Shown here piece by piece: positions 7,683-17,222 of a stretch of DNA of 64,000 nt (position 1 is its first letter; every line of letters begins with the position of its first letter). Below the pieces are notes generated by a model that was not told the DNA's origin, did not search any database, and worked only from the letters and a program-made list of their open reading frames with translations. Source of the stretch: Caballeronia choica (GTDB lineage: Bacteria > Pseudomonadota > Gammaproteobacteria > Burkholderiales > Burkholderiaceae); contig NZ_FCON02000013.1 of NCBI RefSeq assembly GCF_001544535.1, forward strand, positions 1 to 64,000, written 5' to 3'. Made by a program: the position numbers and the translations under genes.

Positions 7683-9551
7683 ATGTCTTCACCGTTTGTC
7701 CGTGCCGCGGGGCCGGTGTTGCTGCTCGCCGGCGCCTTGCCGCACGCGGCGTTTGCTGAGCCCGCTGAATCTGTTGCTACCGTAGAACCTTCCGCGCTGG
7801 CGCCCGTCGTCGTGACCGCGACGCGTGCGCCCGCCCCCCTCGCCGATGCGATCGCGCAGACCACGCTCTTCGATTCGCAGGACATCGCCGACACAAATTC
7901 CACCGATGCAATCGGCCTGCTCGCGTTCGCGCCCGGCGTGCAGATTACGCGCAACGGCGGGCCGGGTGCGTCGTCGGGAATGTTCTTGCGCGGCGCGTCG
8001 TCGGCGCAGTCGCTCGTGCTGATCGACGGCGTGCGCGTCGAGTCGGCGGGACTCGGCGCCGCGCAGCTCTCGCAGATGATGCTCGCTGAAATCGACCACA
8101 TCGAAGTGGTCAACGGCAACGTGTCGGCGCTCTACGGTTCGGGTGCGATCGGCGGGGTCGTGCAAATCTTTACGAAAGAGGGCGGTAACCATCCGCCGCG
8201 CTTCAACTTCGAAACCGAGTACGGCAGCTATCGCACGCAGCGTCAGCAGTTCGGTGTGAACGGTGCGCTCGACCAGGAGGGCCGCACCACGTTCGACGTC
8301 ACCGTATCGCGCGAAAAGACCGACGGCTTCTCGTCGATCGATCCGGCCATCGTGCCGAACGCCAATCCGAACGCCAACGGTTATTTGAACGAGAGCGTCG
8401 CGGCGACGCTGCGGCACGCGTTCACGGACAAGTGGGACGGCGGCGTACGATTCTTGCGGTCGAATGGCATCAACAGCTTCGACGATGCATACGGCGTGCC
8501 GAGTGATCTCAACGAATCGCACGACCGGGTGCGTTCGGCGTCGGTGTTCGCCAACGGCAAGCTGACCGACCGCTTGACGACGCACGTAACAGTCGCAGAG
8601 GGACAGGACCGAGCGAACATCGAACAGAACGGCGTCTATACGAGCAAGTTCGATTCGGAGAATCGCCAATACCTGTGGCAGAACGACTTCCTGCTCGGCG
8701 CCGATCACAAGCTTTTGTTCGGCTACGAGCACCTCGACCAGACGCTCGATTCCGACCAGTTCGCCGCACCCGCACGGCACGTGAATTCCGTTTTCGCGGG
8801 ATACGTGGGCCGTATTGGCGGCAACGAGTTGCAGGCGAACGTGCGCCACGACCAGTACTCCGATTTCGGTGGAGCGAACAGCTACTATCTCGGCTACGGC
8901 TACTACTTCGATGCCCACTGGAAGGTCACTGCAAGCTATGCCGAATCGTTTCGCGCGCCGAGTTTCGACGATCTGTACTATCCGTTCAGCGGCAATCCGT
9001 CGATCCAGCCCGAGCGGAGCCATTCGATCGAAGCGGCGCTGCAATATGCATCGGGCAGGCTCGGCGTGCTGCGTCTGACGGCGTTCCAGACGCGCTATTC
9101 GAACCTGATCGACTATGTCGCCGATGGCGGCGGCTTCTATATCGCCCAGAACGTCGGGCGGGCGAAGGTGCAGGGCATCGAGGGCGCGTGGGCGGGGCAC
9201 GTCGGCGCCACCGACGTGCGCGCGAGCTTCACGTTGCAGAACCCCGTCGACGAAACGAATCACGAGGACCTGACACGCCGCGCGCGCCGGTTTGCTTCGT
9301 TCACCGCGCATCGTTCGATCGGCGACTGGCGCGTGGGCGGCGAATGGATCGTGAGCGGCGCGCGCAGCGATTACGACTCGACGCTGGCGGGCTATGGCGT
9401 TGTGAATCTGTCGGCGCGCTATGAGATCACGAAGTCATGGTACGTGGATGCGCGCATCGACAACCTGTTCGACAAGGACTATGAACTCGCCTATTCGTAC
9501 AACACGCCGCGTCGCGGCGCGTATCTCACGCTCGGGTGGCGGCAACTGTGA
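7683..9551 (+). CDS. btuB: TonB-dependent vitamin B12 receptor
   Basis: A 622-residue outer-membrane corrinoid receptor of the BtuB family. The start at 7683 has AGGAAA upstream and gives a signal peptide cleaved near AAFA. A reading frame extends upstream but only through the riboswitch. The TonB box is PVVVTATR at residues 41-48. A plug domain follows (LLIDGVRVES-like region, then NGNVSALYGSGAIGGVV), then a 22-strand barrel ending in the aromatic-rich AYLTLGWRQL. The riboswitch upstream sets its regulation. It feeds the BtuF-BtuCD importer encoded nearby. Confidence 0.95.
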   Translation: MSSPFVRAAGPVLLLAGALPHAAFAEPAESVATVEPSALAPVVVTATRAPAPLADAIAQTTLFDSQDIADTNSTDAIGLLAFAPGVQITRNGGPGASSGMFLRGASSAQSLVLIDGVRVESAGLGAAQLSQMMLAEIDHIEVVNGNVSALYGSGAIGGVVQIFTKEGGNHPPRFNFETEYGSYRTQRQQFGVNGALDQEGRTTFDVTVSREKTDGFSSIDPAIVPNANPNANGYLNESVAATLRHAFTDKWDGGVRFLRSNGINSFDDAYGVPSDLNESHDRVRSASVFANGKLTDRLTTHVTVAEGQDRANIEQNGVYTSKFDSENRQYLWQNDFLLGADHKLLFGYEHLDQTLDSDQFAAPARHVNSVFAGYVGRIGGNELQANVRHDQYSDFGGANSYYLGYGYYFDAHWKVTASYAESFRAPSFDDLYYPFSGNPSIQPERSHSIEAALQYASGRLGVLRLTAFQTRYSNLIDYVADGGGFYIAQNVGRAKVQGIEGAWAGHVGATDVRASFTLQNPVDETNHEDLTRRARRFASFTAHRSIGDWRVGGEWIVSGARSDYDSTLAGYGVVNLSARYEITKSWYVDARIDNLFDKDYELAYSYNTPRRGAYLTLGWRQL

Positions 9552-10579
9552 TCGATGAGCGCGCGCTTTCGCACGGCATGACCGTCAGCCGCGCCACCGC
9601 GATATGGACGGTCCTCGCGGCGGCCGCGCTCGTCGTGTTCGTGGCGTCGCTCGCGCTTGGGAGCATCGCGCTCGCGCCGTCGCGCGTGATCGATGCGTTG
9701 CTGCATGCGCGCGCGTCTTCGTCCGATGTCATCGATGAAATCGTGTTGAGCCTGAGGCTGCCGCGCGCGCTCGCGGGCTTCGCGTCGGGCGCATTGCTCG
9801 CGATGGCCGGCGCGCTGCTGCAAGTGCTGTTGCGCAATCCGTTGGCCGAGCCCTACGTGCTCGGCGTATCCGGCGGCGCGGCCACATTCGCGCTTGCAGC
9901 GATGCTCGCATCGTTGCCGTGGTGGAGCGTCGACGTGGCTGCGTTCATCGGCGCGTTCCTGTCGATCCTGCTCGTGCTCGGACTCGCGCGGCGCGAACTC
10001 TGGCGCGGTGAGCCGCAGGACGCATCGCCGCGTCTGCTGCTGACGGGCGCGGTCATCGCTGCCGGCTGGGGCGCGCTGATCACGCTGATGCTCGCCGTCG
10101 CGCCCGAGAACCGATTGCGCGGCATGGTCTTCTGGCTGACCGGCGACCTGAATGGCGTCGCGACGCCGTGGACCGCGTTGATCGCGATGGCCGTCGCGCT
10201 TGTGTGCGTCGTTCCAGTTGCGCCGCAACTCAACGTCCTTTTGCGCGGCGATGCCACGGCGCAAGCGCTCGGCGTGCCGGTCGTGCGATTGCGTTTGCGC
10301 GTCTATCTGGTGGCTTCGCTCGCGGCCGCCGCCGCCGTGACGACGGCAGGGACGATCGGCTTCGTCGGGCTCGTCGTGCCGCATGGTTTGCGGCTCGCGT
10401 TCGGCAACGATCAGCGCATGCTGTTGCCGGCGGCGGCGCTCGCGGGCGGTGTCGCGGTGATGGGATGCGATCTCGTTGCGCGCACGGTGATCGCGCCGGC
10501 GCAGTTGCCGGTCGGCGTGATGACGGCGCTCATCGGCGTTCCGGTGTTCCTGTGGATGCTGCTGCGGAGGACGCGATGA
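9548..10579 (+). CDS. btuC: corrinoid ABC transporter permease (FecCD/BtuC family)
   Basis: An inner-membrane permease of the FecCD family with about ten hydrophobic helices, 343 residues from the chosen start. I chose GTG at 9548 because GTGA overlaps the btuB stop, the coupling seen elsewhere in this operon. GTG at 9536 and ATG at 9578 are alternatives. Family segments visible are LRLPRALAGFASGALLAMAGALLQ, shortened here to the RLPR motif, NPLAEPYVLGVSGGA and TIGFVGLVVPH. It works with BtuD and BtuF; the substrate is inferred from the B12 operon. Confidence 0.93.
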   Translation: MIDERALSHGMTVSRATAIWTVLAAAALVVFVASLALGSIALAPSRVIDALLHARASSSDVIDEIVLSLRLPRALAGFASGALLAMAGALLQVLLRNPLAEPYVLGVSGGAATFALAAMLASLPWWSVDVAAFIGAFLSILLVLGLARRELWRGEPQDASPRLLLTGAVIAAGWGALITLMLAVAPENRLRGMVFWLTGDLNGVATPWTALIAMAVALVCVVPVAPQLNVLLRGDATAQALGVPVVRLRLRVYLVASLAAAAAVTTAGTIGFVGLVVPHGLRLAFGNDQRMLLPAAALAGGVAVMGCDLVARTVIAPAQLPVGVMTALIGVPVFLWMLLRRTR

Positions 10580-11370
10580 ATGCGAGCCTTCGGGTCGACC
10601 GGCTCTCGTTGCGCGCCGCAAGCCGCACGCTGGTCGCGGAACTCACGCAGGCGTTCGCGCCCGGTGAAGTGTGGTGCATCGCGGGACCGAACGGTGCGGG
10701 CAAGACGACGCTGCTTGCAGCACTCGCCGGGCTGTCGAAGCCTGCGGCGGGTTCGGTGTCGCTCGATGGCATCGACGTAGGCGACTGGCGCGCAGCCGAT
10801 CTCGCAAGGCGCCGCGCGTTGATGCCGCAGAGCACGCACGATGCGTTCAACGCGACCGTGCTCGACATCGTGATGCTCAATCGCTTCCCGCATCTGACCG
10901 GCTGGGGTTGGGAGAGCGATGCCGATCTGCACGCCGCGCATGCGGCGCTGGACGTGCTCGGGCTTGCATCATTCGCGATGCGCGGCGTGCTGTCATTGTC
11001 CGGCGGCGAACGGCAACGCGTCGCGCTTGCCGCGACGCTGTGCCAGGACGCGCCGCTGCTGCTGCTCGACGAACCGCTTTCGCATCTCGACCTGCATCAC
11101 CAGATCGAATGCCTCGATGTGCTCACTGCCTGGGCGCGGTATCGCAGCGACTCGCGCACGATCATTTTCTCGTGTCACGATCTGAATCTCGCGCGTCGTT
11201 ACGCAACGCACGCGCTGCTGCTCGACGGCGCGGGCCACGCGCATGCGGGACCAGCGCGCGACGTACTCAGTGCCGAGCGCGCGAGCGCTGCATTCGGCTA
11301 TCCGCTCATCTTGATTCACCAGGGCGATCACGAGGCGCTCGTGCCCGTGATGCGCGTGCCAGAACTGTAA
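10576..11370 (+). CDS. btuD: corrinoid ABC transporter ATP-binding protein
   Basis: A 264-residue ABC ATPase that powers corrinoid import with BtuC. The Walker A motif is GPNGAGKTT near residues 37-45, the signature LSGGERQRVALAAT is mid-protein, Walker B is LLLLDEPLSHLD, and the H-loop is in IIFSCHD. The start ATG overlaps the btuC stop (ATGA). The same frame is open further upstream inside btuC but is not coding there. Confidence 0.95.
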   Translation: MNASLRVDRLSLRAASRTLVAELTQAFAPGEVWCIAGPNGAGKTTLLAALAGLSKPAAGSVSLDGIDVGDWRAADLARRRALMPQSTHDAFNATVLDIVMLNRFPHLTGWGWESDADLHAAHAALDVLGLASFAMRGVLSLSGGERQRVALAATLCQDAPLLLLDEPLSHLDLHHQIECLDVLTAWARYRSDSRTIIFSCHDLNLARRYATHALLLDGAGHAHAGPARDVLSAERASAAFGYPLILIHQGDHEALVPVMRVPEL

Positions 11371-11388
11371 TCCTCACAGGACGAAACG

Positions 11389-12438
11389 ATGTCTCTCATT
11401 CACGACTTGCCGCAACCGCTCGACCGCTCGCTTCAGTCCGAACTCCAGCACGTCATCGATACGAAGACGAAGCCGCCGGGCAGTCTCGGACGCCTCGAAT
11501 CGCTCGCGTTGCAAATGGGCCTGATCCAGCAGACGACGAAGCCGCGCATCGAACGTTCCGCGATGATCGTGTTCGCGGGCGATCATGGCATCGCCGCCGA
11601 GGGCGTCAGTTCCTATCCGCAGGAAGTGACCGTACAGATGGTCGCGAATTTCCTGGCGGGCGGGGCGGCGATCAATGCTTTGTCGCGTGCGGCCGGCATG
11701 ACGCTCGAAGTGGTCGACGCGGGTGTCGCGACGGCATCGCCCGCATCCGATGCGCTGATCGACATCGCGATCCGGCGCGGCGGCACGCGCAACTTCGCGC
11801 ACGAACCCGCGATGACGCGCGACGAAGCCTTGCAGGCCATCGAACGCGGCGCGCAACGCGTGCGTCATCACGCATCGCTCGGGACCAACGTGATCGGTTT
11901 CGGCGAGATGGGCATCGCGAATACATCGGCGGCGGCGTGCTTGATGAGCAGGCTGTGTGCATTGCCGATCGACGTGTGCGTCGGGCGCGGCACCGGGCTG
12001 TCGAACGAAGGCGTGAGCCACAAGCGCGATGTGCTCGCGGCCGCGCTCGAACGTCATGCAAAGAGCGCCGATCCGATCGATACGCTCGCCACCTTCGGCG
12101 GCTTCGAGATCGCGATGATCGCGGGCGCGTTTCTCGCCGCTGCGAAAGCACGCATGACGATTCTCGTCGACGGGTTCATCGCGACGTCCGCGCTGCTCGT
12201 CGCGCATGCGATCTCGCGCGATGTCCTCGACTACTGCGTGTTCGCGCATGCATCGAACGAAGCGGGACACGCGCGGATGCTTCAATACTTCGACGCCGCG
12301 CCGCTCCTGCAACTCGACCTGCGTCTCGGCGAAGGCACGGGTGCCGCGCTCGCGTTGCCGCTGTTGCGCGCGGCGGTTGCCTTCATCGGCGAGATGGCGA
12401 GCTTCGAATCGGCGGGGGTGTCGAACCAGGACGCTTGA
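11389..12438 (+). CDS. cobT: nicotinate-nucleotide--dimethylbenzimidazole phosphoribosyltransferase
   Basis: CobT (349 residues, normal length) makes alpha-ribazole phosphate from DMB and nicotinate mononucleotide for the B12 nucleotide loop. Recognisable segments are TKPPGSLGRLE, VFAGDHGIAAEGVS, NFLAGGAAINALSR and GFGEMGIANTSAAA. The catalytic glutamate region near the C-terminus, LRLGEGTGAALALPLL, is present. It sits 18 bp after btuD with AGGACG before the ATG, so it is part of the riboswitch-led operon. Confidence 0.97.
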   Translation: MSLIHDLPQPLDRSLQSELQHVIDTKTKPPGSLGRLESLALQMGLIQQTTKPRIERSAMIVFAGDHGIAAEGVSSYPQEVTVQMVANFLAGGAAINALSRAAGMTLEVVDAGVATASPASDALIDIAIRRGGTRNFAHEPAMTRDEALQAIERGAQRVRHHASLGTNVIGFGEMGIANTSAAACLMSRLCALPIDVCVGRGTGLSNEGVSHKRDVLAAALERHAKSADPIDTLATFGGFEIAMIAGAFLAAAKARMTILVDGFIATSALLVAHAISRDVLDYCVFAHASNEAGHARMLQYFDAAPLLQLDLRLGEGTGAALALPLLRAAVAFIGEMASFESAGVSNQDA

Positions 12439-12442
12439 AGCG

Positions 12443-13204
12443 ATGCTCCGGCCACTCGACGAACTGCGCTACTTCCTCACCGCGCTCGGCTATTTCACGC
12501 GCGTGCCGGTGCCGCGCTGGGTCGGATTCGAGCGGCACTACCTGAACGCGGCGGCGCGGTATTTTCCGCTCGTCGGGCTGATGGTCGGGGCGGTGGCCGC
12601 GCTCGTCTATCTCATTGCGTTGCGCGTGTTCCCCGCGAGCATCGCGGTGCTGCTCTCGATGGCCGCGACCTTGCTGCTGACCGGCGCGTTCCACGAAGAC
12701 GGCCTCGCCGATTGCTTCGATGCATTCGGCGGCGCCTACACGCGCGACGATGCGCTGCGGATCATGCACGACTCGCGCATCGGCGCATTCGGCGCGATTG
12801 CGCTCGTCGTTGCGCTCGCGTTGAAGTGGCAGACGCTCGCCGCGTTGCCGCCGATGCGCGCTGTGTGGCTGATGATCGCCGCGCACGCCGCGAGCCGCAC
12901 GTTCGCGATCAGCTATCTGCTCACGCTCGAATACGTGCGCGCCGAGGGCAAGGCCAAACCCGTCGCGCAACGCATGAGCTACGCGGCATTCGCGCTCGCT
13001 GCGATGTGCGGGCTGCCGTGGCTGTTCTGGCCGGACTGGAAAGCAGGCTGCGTATGCGTGGCCGTGCTCGTCGTGATGCGCTTTTTCATCGGCCGATATT
13101 TCGTGCGGCGCATCGGCGGCTATACCGGCGATTGCCTCGGCTTCGCGCAACAGCTTTTCGAACTCGCGATCTACCTGACCGGACTCGGATGGATCTCATC
13201 CTGA
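12443..13204 (+). CDS. cobS: adenosylcobinamide-GDP ribazoletransferase (cobalamin synthase)
   Basis: CobS (253 residues) joins alpha-ribazole(-phosphate) to adenosylcobinamide-GDP in the inner membrane, the last step of B12 assembly. Features are ALGYFTRVPVP at the N-terminus and the metal/substrate motif HEDGLADCFDAFGG, followed by about six hydrophobic segments. The start at 12443 lies 4 bp after cobT and gives the usual family N-terminus. An upstream in-frame extension lies inside cobT. Confidence 0.96.
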   Translation: MLRPLDELRYFLTALGYFTRVPVPRWVGFERHYLNAAARYFPLVGLMVGAVAALVYLIALRVFPASIAVLLSMAATLLLTGAFHEDGLADCFDAFGGAYTRDDALRIMHDSRIGAFGAIALVVALALKWQTLAALPPMRAVWLMIAAHAASRTFAISYLLTLEYVRAEGKAKPVAQRMSYAAFALAAMCGLPWLFWPDWKAGCVCVAVLVVMRFFIGRYFVRRIGGYTGDCLGFAQQLFELAIYLTGLGWISS

Positions 13205-13758
13205 TACGCCATCCCGCCGTCGCGATCGATGCGGGCATCTGCTATGGGCAAACCGACGTGCCGCTTGCGGGCGATGTCGATGAATCGGCGCGCGGGCTCT
13301 TGCAGCGGATGCGCGTGTTGAAGGTGCCGGAGTGCGTTGAAGCGTGGCATACGAGTCCGTTGCAACGATGCTTTTTGTTTGCACGAGCGCTAGGTGACCC
13401 GCACGCCGATGCGCGCCTCAAGGAAATCGATTTCGGCAGATGGGAAGGCCACGCATGGGACGGCATCGATCGCGCGCTGCTCGATGCATGGGCCGATGAT
13501 CTGGAGCACGCTCGCGCGCACGGTGGCGAGAGTCTGGCGCAGTTTCGCCAGCGGGTGATGCACTGGTTCGACGATACGTGCGCTCGAAGCAATACGTCCG
13601 TCCACGTCGTGACGCATGCAGGCGTAATCCGCGTGCTGACGGCGCGCTTGCTCGATGCGAAACAGGCGAGCGTATTGCAATGGCCGCTCGACCATGGCGC
13701 GATCGTATGGCTCAAACGCGTGCGCGACGAATGGTTGCTCGTGCGCTGGAACGCGTGA
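13189..13758 (+). CDS. cobC: alpha-ribazole phosphatase-type histidine phosphatase
   Basis: A 189-residue histidine phosphatase. The phosphohistidine motif LIRHPAVA is at residues 4-11 and the second catalytic His is in VVTHAGVIR. The general acid region GRWEGHAWDGI is present. It overlaps cobS by 16 bp and closes the operon, so dephosphorylation of alpha-ribazole-5'-phosphate (or of adenosylcobalamin phosphate) is the likely role. The usual RHG motif is RHP here, a known variation in this subgroup. Confidence 0.92.
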   Translation: MDLILIRHPAVAIDAGICYGQTDVPLAGDVDESARGLLQRMRVLKVPECVEAWHTSPLQRCFLFARALGDPHADARLKEIDFGRWEGHAWDGIDRALLDAWADDLEHARAHGGESLAQFRQRVMHWFDDTCARSNTSVHVVTHAGVIRVLTARLLDAKQASVLQWPLDHGAIVWLKRVRDEWLLVRWNA

Positions 13759-14661
13759 TCACTTCGGGCGCCGTTCGCGCGCCGTTTCGAGGTCTTCGCA
13801 CAAGCGCGCCGCGCCGAGCGCGAGACGCGGCGTCGGGCGGTTGATCAGGTCGCCGTCGATGCCGAACAGGTTGCCGCGTGCAACCGCCGTCATCGAAGGC
13901 CACTGCTTCCACCGGTCGAGCGCGGGCAGCGGATGGTCCGGCTGCGTCGCGCCTGCTGTCGCGGTCACGATCGCTTCGGGATTCGCTGCGAGCACGGCTT
14001 CGGTCGAGACCGTCGGGACGAGCGGCTTGAGGTCGGCGAACACGTTGCGTCCGCCGCACAAGCCGATCACTTCGCTGAAGACGTGCGCACCGTTGAGCGT
14101 CATCAGCGGCTCGTCCCACACCTGATAGAACACGCCGACGACTGGTCGGCTCGCATAACGCGTGCGCAACGAAGCGATGTCGCGGCGAAACGCATTCGAT
14201 GCATCGGCTGCCGTTTGCGCGGTCCCGAGCAGCGTGCCGAGCTTGTCGATGGTCACGGGGATGTCGTCGAGCTTGCGAGGTTCGCTGAAGTAGAGAGGCA
14301 CGTGCAGATCGCGCAGCCGGTCGATCTGCCGCGCTGCATTGCCATGCCGCCACACGACGATCAGATCAGGCCTCAGCGCGACGATGCGTTCGAGATCGAG
14401 CGCCTTGTTATCGCCGACGCGCGGTATCGACTGCGCTTCGCGCGGGTAGTCGCTGTACGTCACCGCGCCGACGATGCGCGCACCGCCGCCCGCCGCGAAC
14501 AGCAGTTCAGTGACGTGCGGCGCGAGACTGACGACGCGTTGCGCGGGTGCGTCGAGCGTGACGGTGGCGCCGGTGTCGTCGGTGACGGAGAGCGTGGCGT
14601 TAGCGTTGGCATGCGCCGATATCCCCAGCACTGCAATCGCCAGCAAGCACCGCAACGTCAT
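13759..14661 (-). CDS. btuF: periplasmic corrinoid-binding protein
   Basis: A 300-residue substrate-binding protein for BtuCD. The start at 14661 gives a signal peptide (MTLRCLLAIAVLGISAHANA). The longer frame upstream belongs to the overlapping cobD gene and is discarded. The Fe3+/B12-binding-protein fold is shown by QRVVSLAPHVTELLFAAGGG, YSDYPREAQSIPRVGD and ALRPDLIVVW. Its start overlaps the cobD stop by ATGA. It lies on the strand opposite btuBCD, and the two stop codons face each other with no gap. Confidence 0.93.
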   Translation of the reverse strand: MTLRCLLAIAVLGISAHANANATLSVTDDTGATVTLDAPAQRVVSLAPHVTELLFAAGGGARIVGAVTYSDYPREAQSIPRVGDNKALDLERIVALRPDLIVVWRHGNAARQIDRLRDLHVPLYFSEPRKLDDIPVTIDKLGTLLGTAQTAADASNAFRRDIASLRTRYASRPVVGVFYQVWDEPLMTLNGAHVFSEVIGLCGGRNVFADLKPLVPTVSTEAVLAANPEAIVTATAGATQPDHPLPALDRWKQWPSMTAVARGNLFGIDGDLINRPTPRLALGAARLCEDLETARERRPK

Positions 14662-15668
14662 GCGCGAAGCTCCGCGAACGCGCGCGCGAGACGCGCCCAG
14701 TCGCCTTCCGATCCGGGCAGGCCAATGCGCAGGCTCGGCGTCGTGCCGGCGCGATCGAACAGACGTGTCCAGATGCCGCGCGTCGCAAGCGCGTCTTGCA
14801 GCGACGCTGCGTCCAGCGTCTCGAACCAGGCGAAGAGCGGAGTCGCATGCACGCTGGCGAAACCGTGGCTCGCGATCAGCATCGCGAGGCGCTGGCTGTC
14901 CTTGCCCAGTTGCTCGCGGGTCGCACGCTGCCACGCGTGGTCGTCGAACGCGGCCCGAACTGCGTGACGCGCGGGACCGCTCACCGTCCACGCGCCGAGC
15001 GCATCGTTCAGCGCGCGGCGCACCGGTTCGGCGGCGAGGACGAAACCCACGCGAATGCCCGCCAGGCCGAAGAACTTGCCGACCGAACGCAGCACGACGA
15101 GACCGTCGCGGTCCGCTTGCCCTGCGAGCGATGCACCGGGTTCGTCGGCATCGGCGAAGGCTTCATCGACGATCAACGTGCCGCCGCGCATCGCGAGTTG
15201 TTCATGCCAGCGAAGCAGGACATCGGGCGCGATGCGCTCGGTCGTCGGATTGTTCGGGTTCGCGACGATCACGTGATCCAGTTCCGCGGGCAGGTCACGC
15301 GCGGAGACATCGAGCGTCACCACGCGATGCCCCGCGCGTTCGAACGCAGGCGCATATTCCGCGTACGTCAGCGGCGCGACGGCGGCCACGCCCCGCCGCA
15401 ACAGCGACGGCAACACGCGAATCGCAGCCTGGCTCCCCGCGACGGGCAGCACCGCCTCCGCACCGTAGTAACGCGCGGCCGTGGCGGCGAGACCGTCGTC
15501 GTCTTCGGGCAGACGGCGCCACGCATCCGGCGGGACCGGCAGCACCGGATAGCCGCGCGGATTGATGCCGGTCGAGAGATCGAGCCAGTCTTCGAGCGGT
15601 ATCGAATAACGGCGCGCTGCCTCGCGCAGGTTGCCGCCGTGCCGGATCGGTTCGACCGGATCAGCCAT
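14658..15668 (-). CDS. cobD: threonine-phosphate decarboxylase
   Basis: A 336-residue PLP enzyme of aminotransferase fold that makes (R)-1-aminopropan-2-ol phosphate for the B12 aminopropanol arm. The PLP lysine is K198 in SVGKFFGLAGIRVG; NPNNPT near 138-142 and IVDEAFAD near 166-173 are family motifs. The gene is called cobC in Pseudomonas nomenclature and cobD in Salmonella nomenclature. It overlaps cbiB by 8 bp and btuF by 4 bp in a tight minus-strand operon. Confidence 0.95.
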   Translation of the reverse strand: MADPVEPIRHGGNLREAARRYSIPLEDWLDLSTGINPRGYPVLPVPPDAWRRLPEDDDGLAATAARYYGAEAVLPVAGSQAAIRVLPSLLRRGVAAVAPLTYAEYAPAFERAGHRVVTLDVSARDLPAELDHVIVANPNNPTTERIAPDVLLRWHEQLAMRGGTLIVDEAFADADEPGASLAGQADRDGLVVLRSVGKFFGLAGIRVGFVLAAEPVRRALNDALGAWTVSGPARHAVRAAFDDHAWQRATREQLGKDSQRLAMLIASHGFASVHATPLFAWFETLDAASLQDALATRGIWTRLFDRAGTTPSLRIGLPGSEGDWARLARAFAELRA

Positions 15669-16602
15669 GAGCGCCCACGCTGAGAAAAGCCGCGATCAGG
15701 AACACGGCAAGCCAGAGCAGCGTCGAGCGTTCGACGAGCCGCAACGCCGCGACGACATGCACCGGCATCGCGGAGCGTCCCGCGCCGAGCACGGGGCGCG
15801 ACTCCAGCGTGCCGTTATAAACCGCCGGGCCGCCGATCAGCACGTTCAGGCTGCCCGCGCCCGACGCCATCACGGGCCCCGCGTTCGGGCTGTCCCACGA
15901 TGCGGCCTGCGTGCGCCAGCAATGCCACGCGGTGCGCGTGTCGCCGAGCAACGCGTAGCTCGCGGCCGTGAGGCGGGCAGGAATGAAGTTCAGCACGTCG
16001 TCGAAGCGGGCTGCCGCCCAGCCGAATCGCAGATAGCGCGTCGTGCGATAGCCCCACATCGCGTCGAGCGTGTTGGCGAGGCGAAACGCCAGCGCCCCCG
16101 GGCCGCCCGCGACCGCGAACCAGAAGAGCGCGCCGAAGATCGCATCGTTGCCGTTCTCGAGCGCCGATTCGACCGCTGCCCGCGAGAGCGCGCCTTCGTC
16201 GGCGTCGGTGGTTTCGCGCGACACGATGCGCGCCGTCAGCTCGCGCGCTGTGGCGAGGTCGCCCAAGCCGAGCGCGCGGGCGATCGGTGCGATGTGATCG
16301 CGCAGGCTCTTCGCGCCGAGCGCAAACCACAGGAGCGCGGCGTGCACGATGCACGCGGCCGTGAACGGCAGGATGCTCACCAGCAGCCAGGCGATTGCGA
16401 CCGGCGGCACGACGGCGACGAGCCACGCGAGAATGCCGGCCGGCCGCGCGCGAAAGCCGCTGTTCATGCGCGCTTCCAGCCGAGTCGCGAGCGTGCCGAA
16501 ACCGACGAGCGGATGACGCGCACTCGGCTCGCCGATCACGCGATCGACGATCACGCCGGCAATCGCGAGCATCGCCATCGCGTAGAAGGAGAGGAGGAGC
16601 AT
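15661..16602 (-). CDS. cbiB: adenosylcobinamide-phosphate synthase
   Basis: CbiB (CobD in Pseudomonas nomenclature), 313 residues, attaches the aminopropanol arm to adenosylcobyric acid in the inner membrane. The N-terminal DRVIGEPSARHPLVGFG and the SRETTDADEGALSRAAVES and NLNVLIGGPAVYNG-like segments are typical, with several membrane helices. It lies 7 bp after cobU and overlaps cobD. The neighbouring cobD supplies its co-substrate. Confidence 0.96.
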   Translation of the reverse strand: MLLLSFYAMAMLAIAGVIVDRVIGEPSARHPLVGFGTLATRLEARMNSGFRARPAGILAWLVAVVPPVAIAWLLVSILPFTAACIVHAALLWFALGAKSLRDHIAPIARALGLGDLATARELTARIVSRETTDADEGALSRAAVESALENGNDAIFGALFWFAVAGGPGALAFRLANTLDAMWGYRTTRYLRFGWAAARFDDVLNFIPARLTAASYALLGDTRTAWHCWRTQAASWDSPNAGPVMASGAGSLNVLIGGPAVYNGTLESRPVLGAGRSAMPVHVVAALRLVERSTLLWLAVFLIAAFLSVGAHG

Positions 16603-16609
16603 GGGGCGC

Positions 16610-17158
16610 TCAGCCTTTGAGCGCGAGTGGCAGGCCCGCGACCATCAGCGTCGCGCGCGTGCTCGCGGCGGCGACGCGCTGGTTCAGGCGCCCGAGTTCA
16701 TCGACGTAGCGACGCGTCACCGAGCCGAGCGGCACCACGCCCAGGCCGATCTCGTTACTGACGATGATGATCTTGCCGCGCGCGTCGGACACGGCGGCGT
16801 CGAAAGCGTTTAGGGCTTCGTGCGGCGCCGGGTGCGCTTCGGTGTAATCGGCGGGGCAGAGCAGGTTGGCGAGCCACAGCGTGAGGCAGTCGATCAAGAC
16901 GCAATGTCCGTCGCGGGCCACCGAGGAGAGCGCGCCCGCGAGATCGAGCGGTGCTTCGAGCAGCGACCAGTGCGCCGGCCGCCGCACACGATGATGCGCG
17001 ATGCGTTCCCCGAACTCCGCATCGCCGATGCGCGCGGTCGCGACGTAGGTGACGGGCAGGCCGCTTTCGGCAGCGAGCCGTTCGGCATGCGCGCTCTTGC
17101 CCGAGCGCGCGCCGCCGAGGATGAAGGTGAGGTCCCGCGATGGAGCAGAGGAGGTCAT
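16610..17158 (-). CDS. cobU: adenosylcobinamide kinase / guanylyltransferase
   Basis: CobU (182 residues) phosphorylates adenosylcobinamide and adds GMP. The P-loop GGARSGKS is at residues 15-22, the active-site His is in RIAHHRVRRP, and CVLIDCLTLWLANLL and VSNEIGLGVVPLG are conserved family blocks. It is the first gene of the minus-strand cobU-cbiB-cobD-btuF group. It diverges from cobQ across 64 bp that contain the short inverted repeat GGCCATCCATGGCC. Confidence 0.96.
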   Translation of the reverse strand: MTSSAPSRDLTFILGGARSGKSAHAERLAAESGLPVTYVATARIGDAEFGERIAHHRVRRPAHWSLLEAPLDLAGALSSVARDGHCVLIDCLTLWLANLLCPADYTEAHPAPHEALNAFDAAVSDARGKIIIVSNEIGLGVVPLGSVTRRYVDELGRLNQRVAAASTRATLMVAGLPLALKG

Positions 17159-17222
17159 CGGGGTATTGTAGCGGCGGGCTAAGATAACGGGCCATCCATG
17201 GCCTTATAGGGAAAGCGACCTC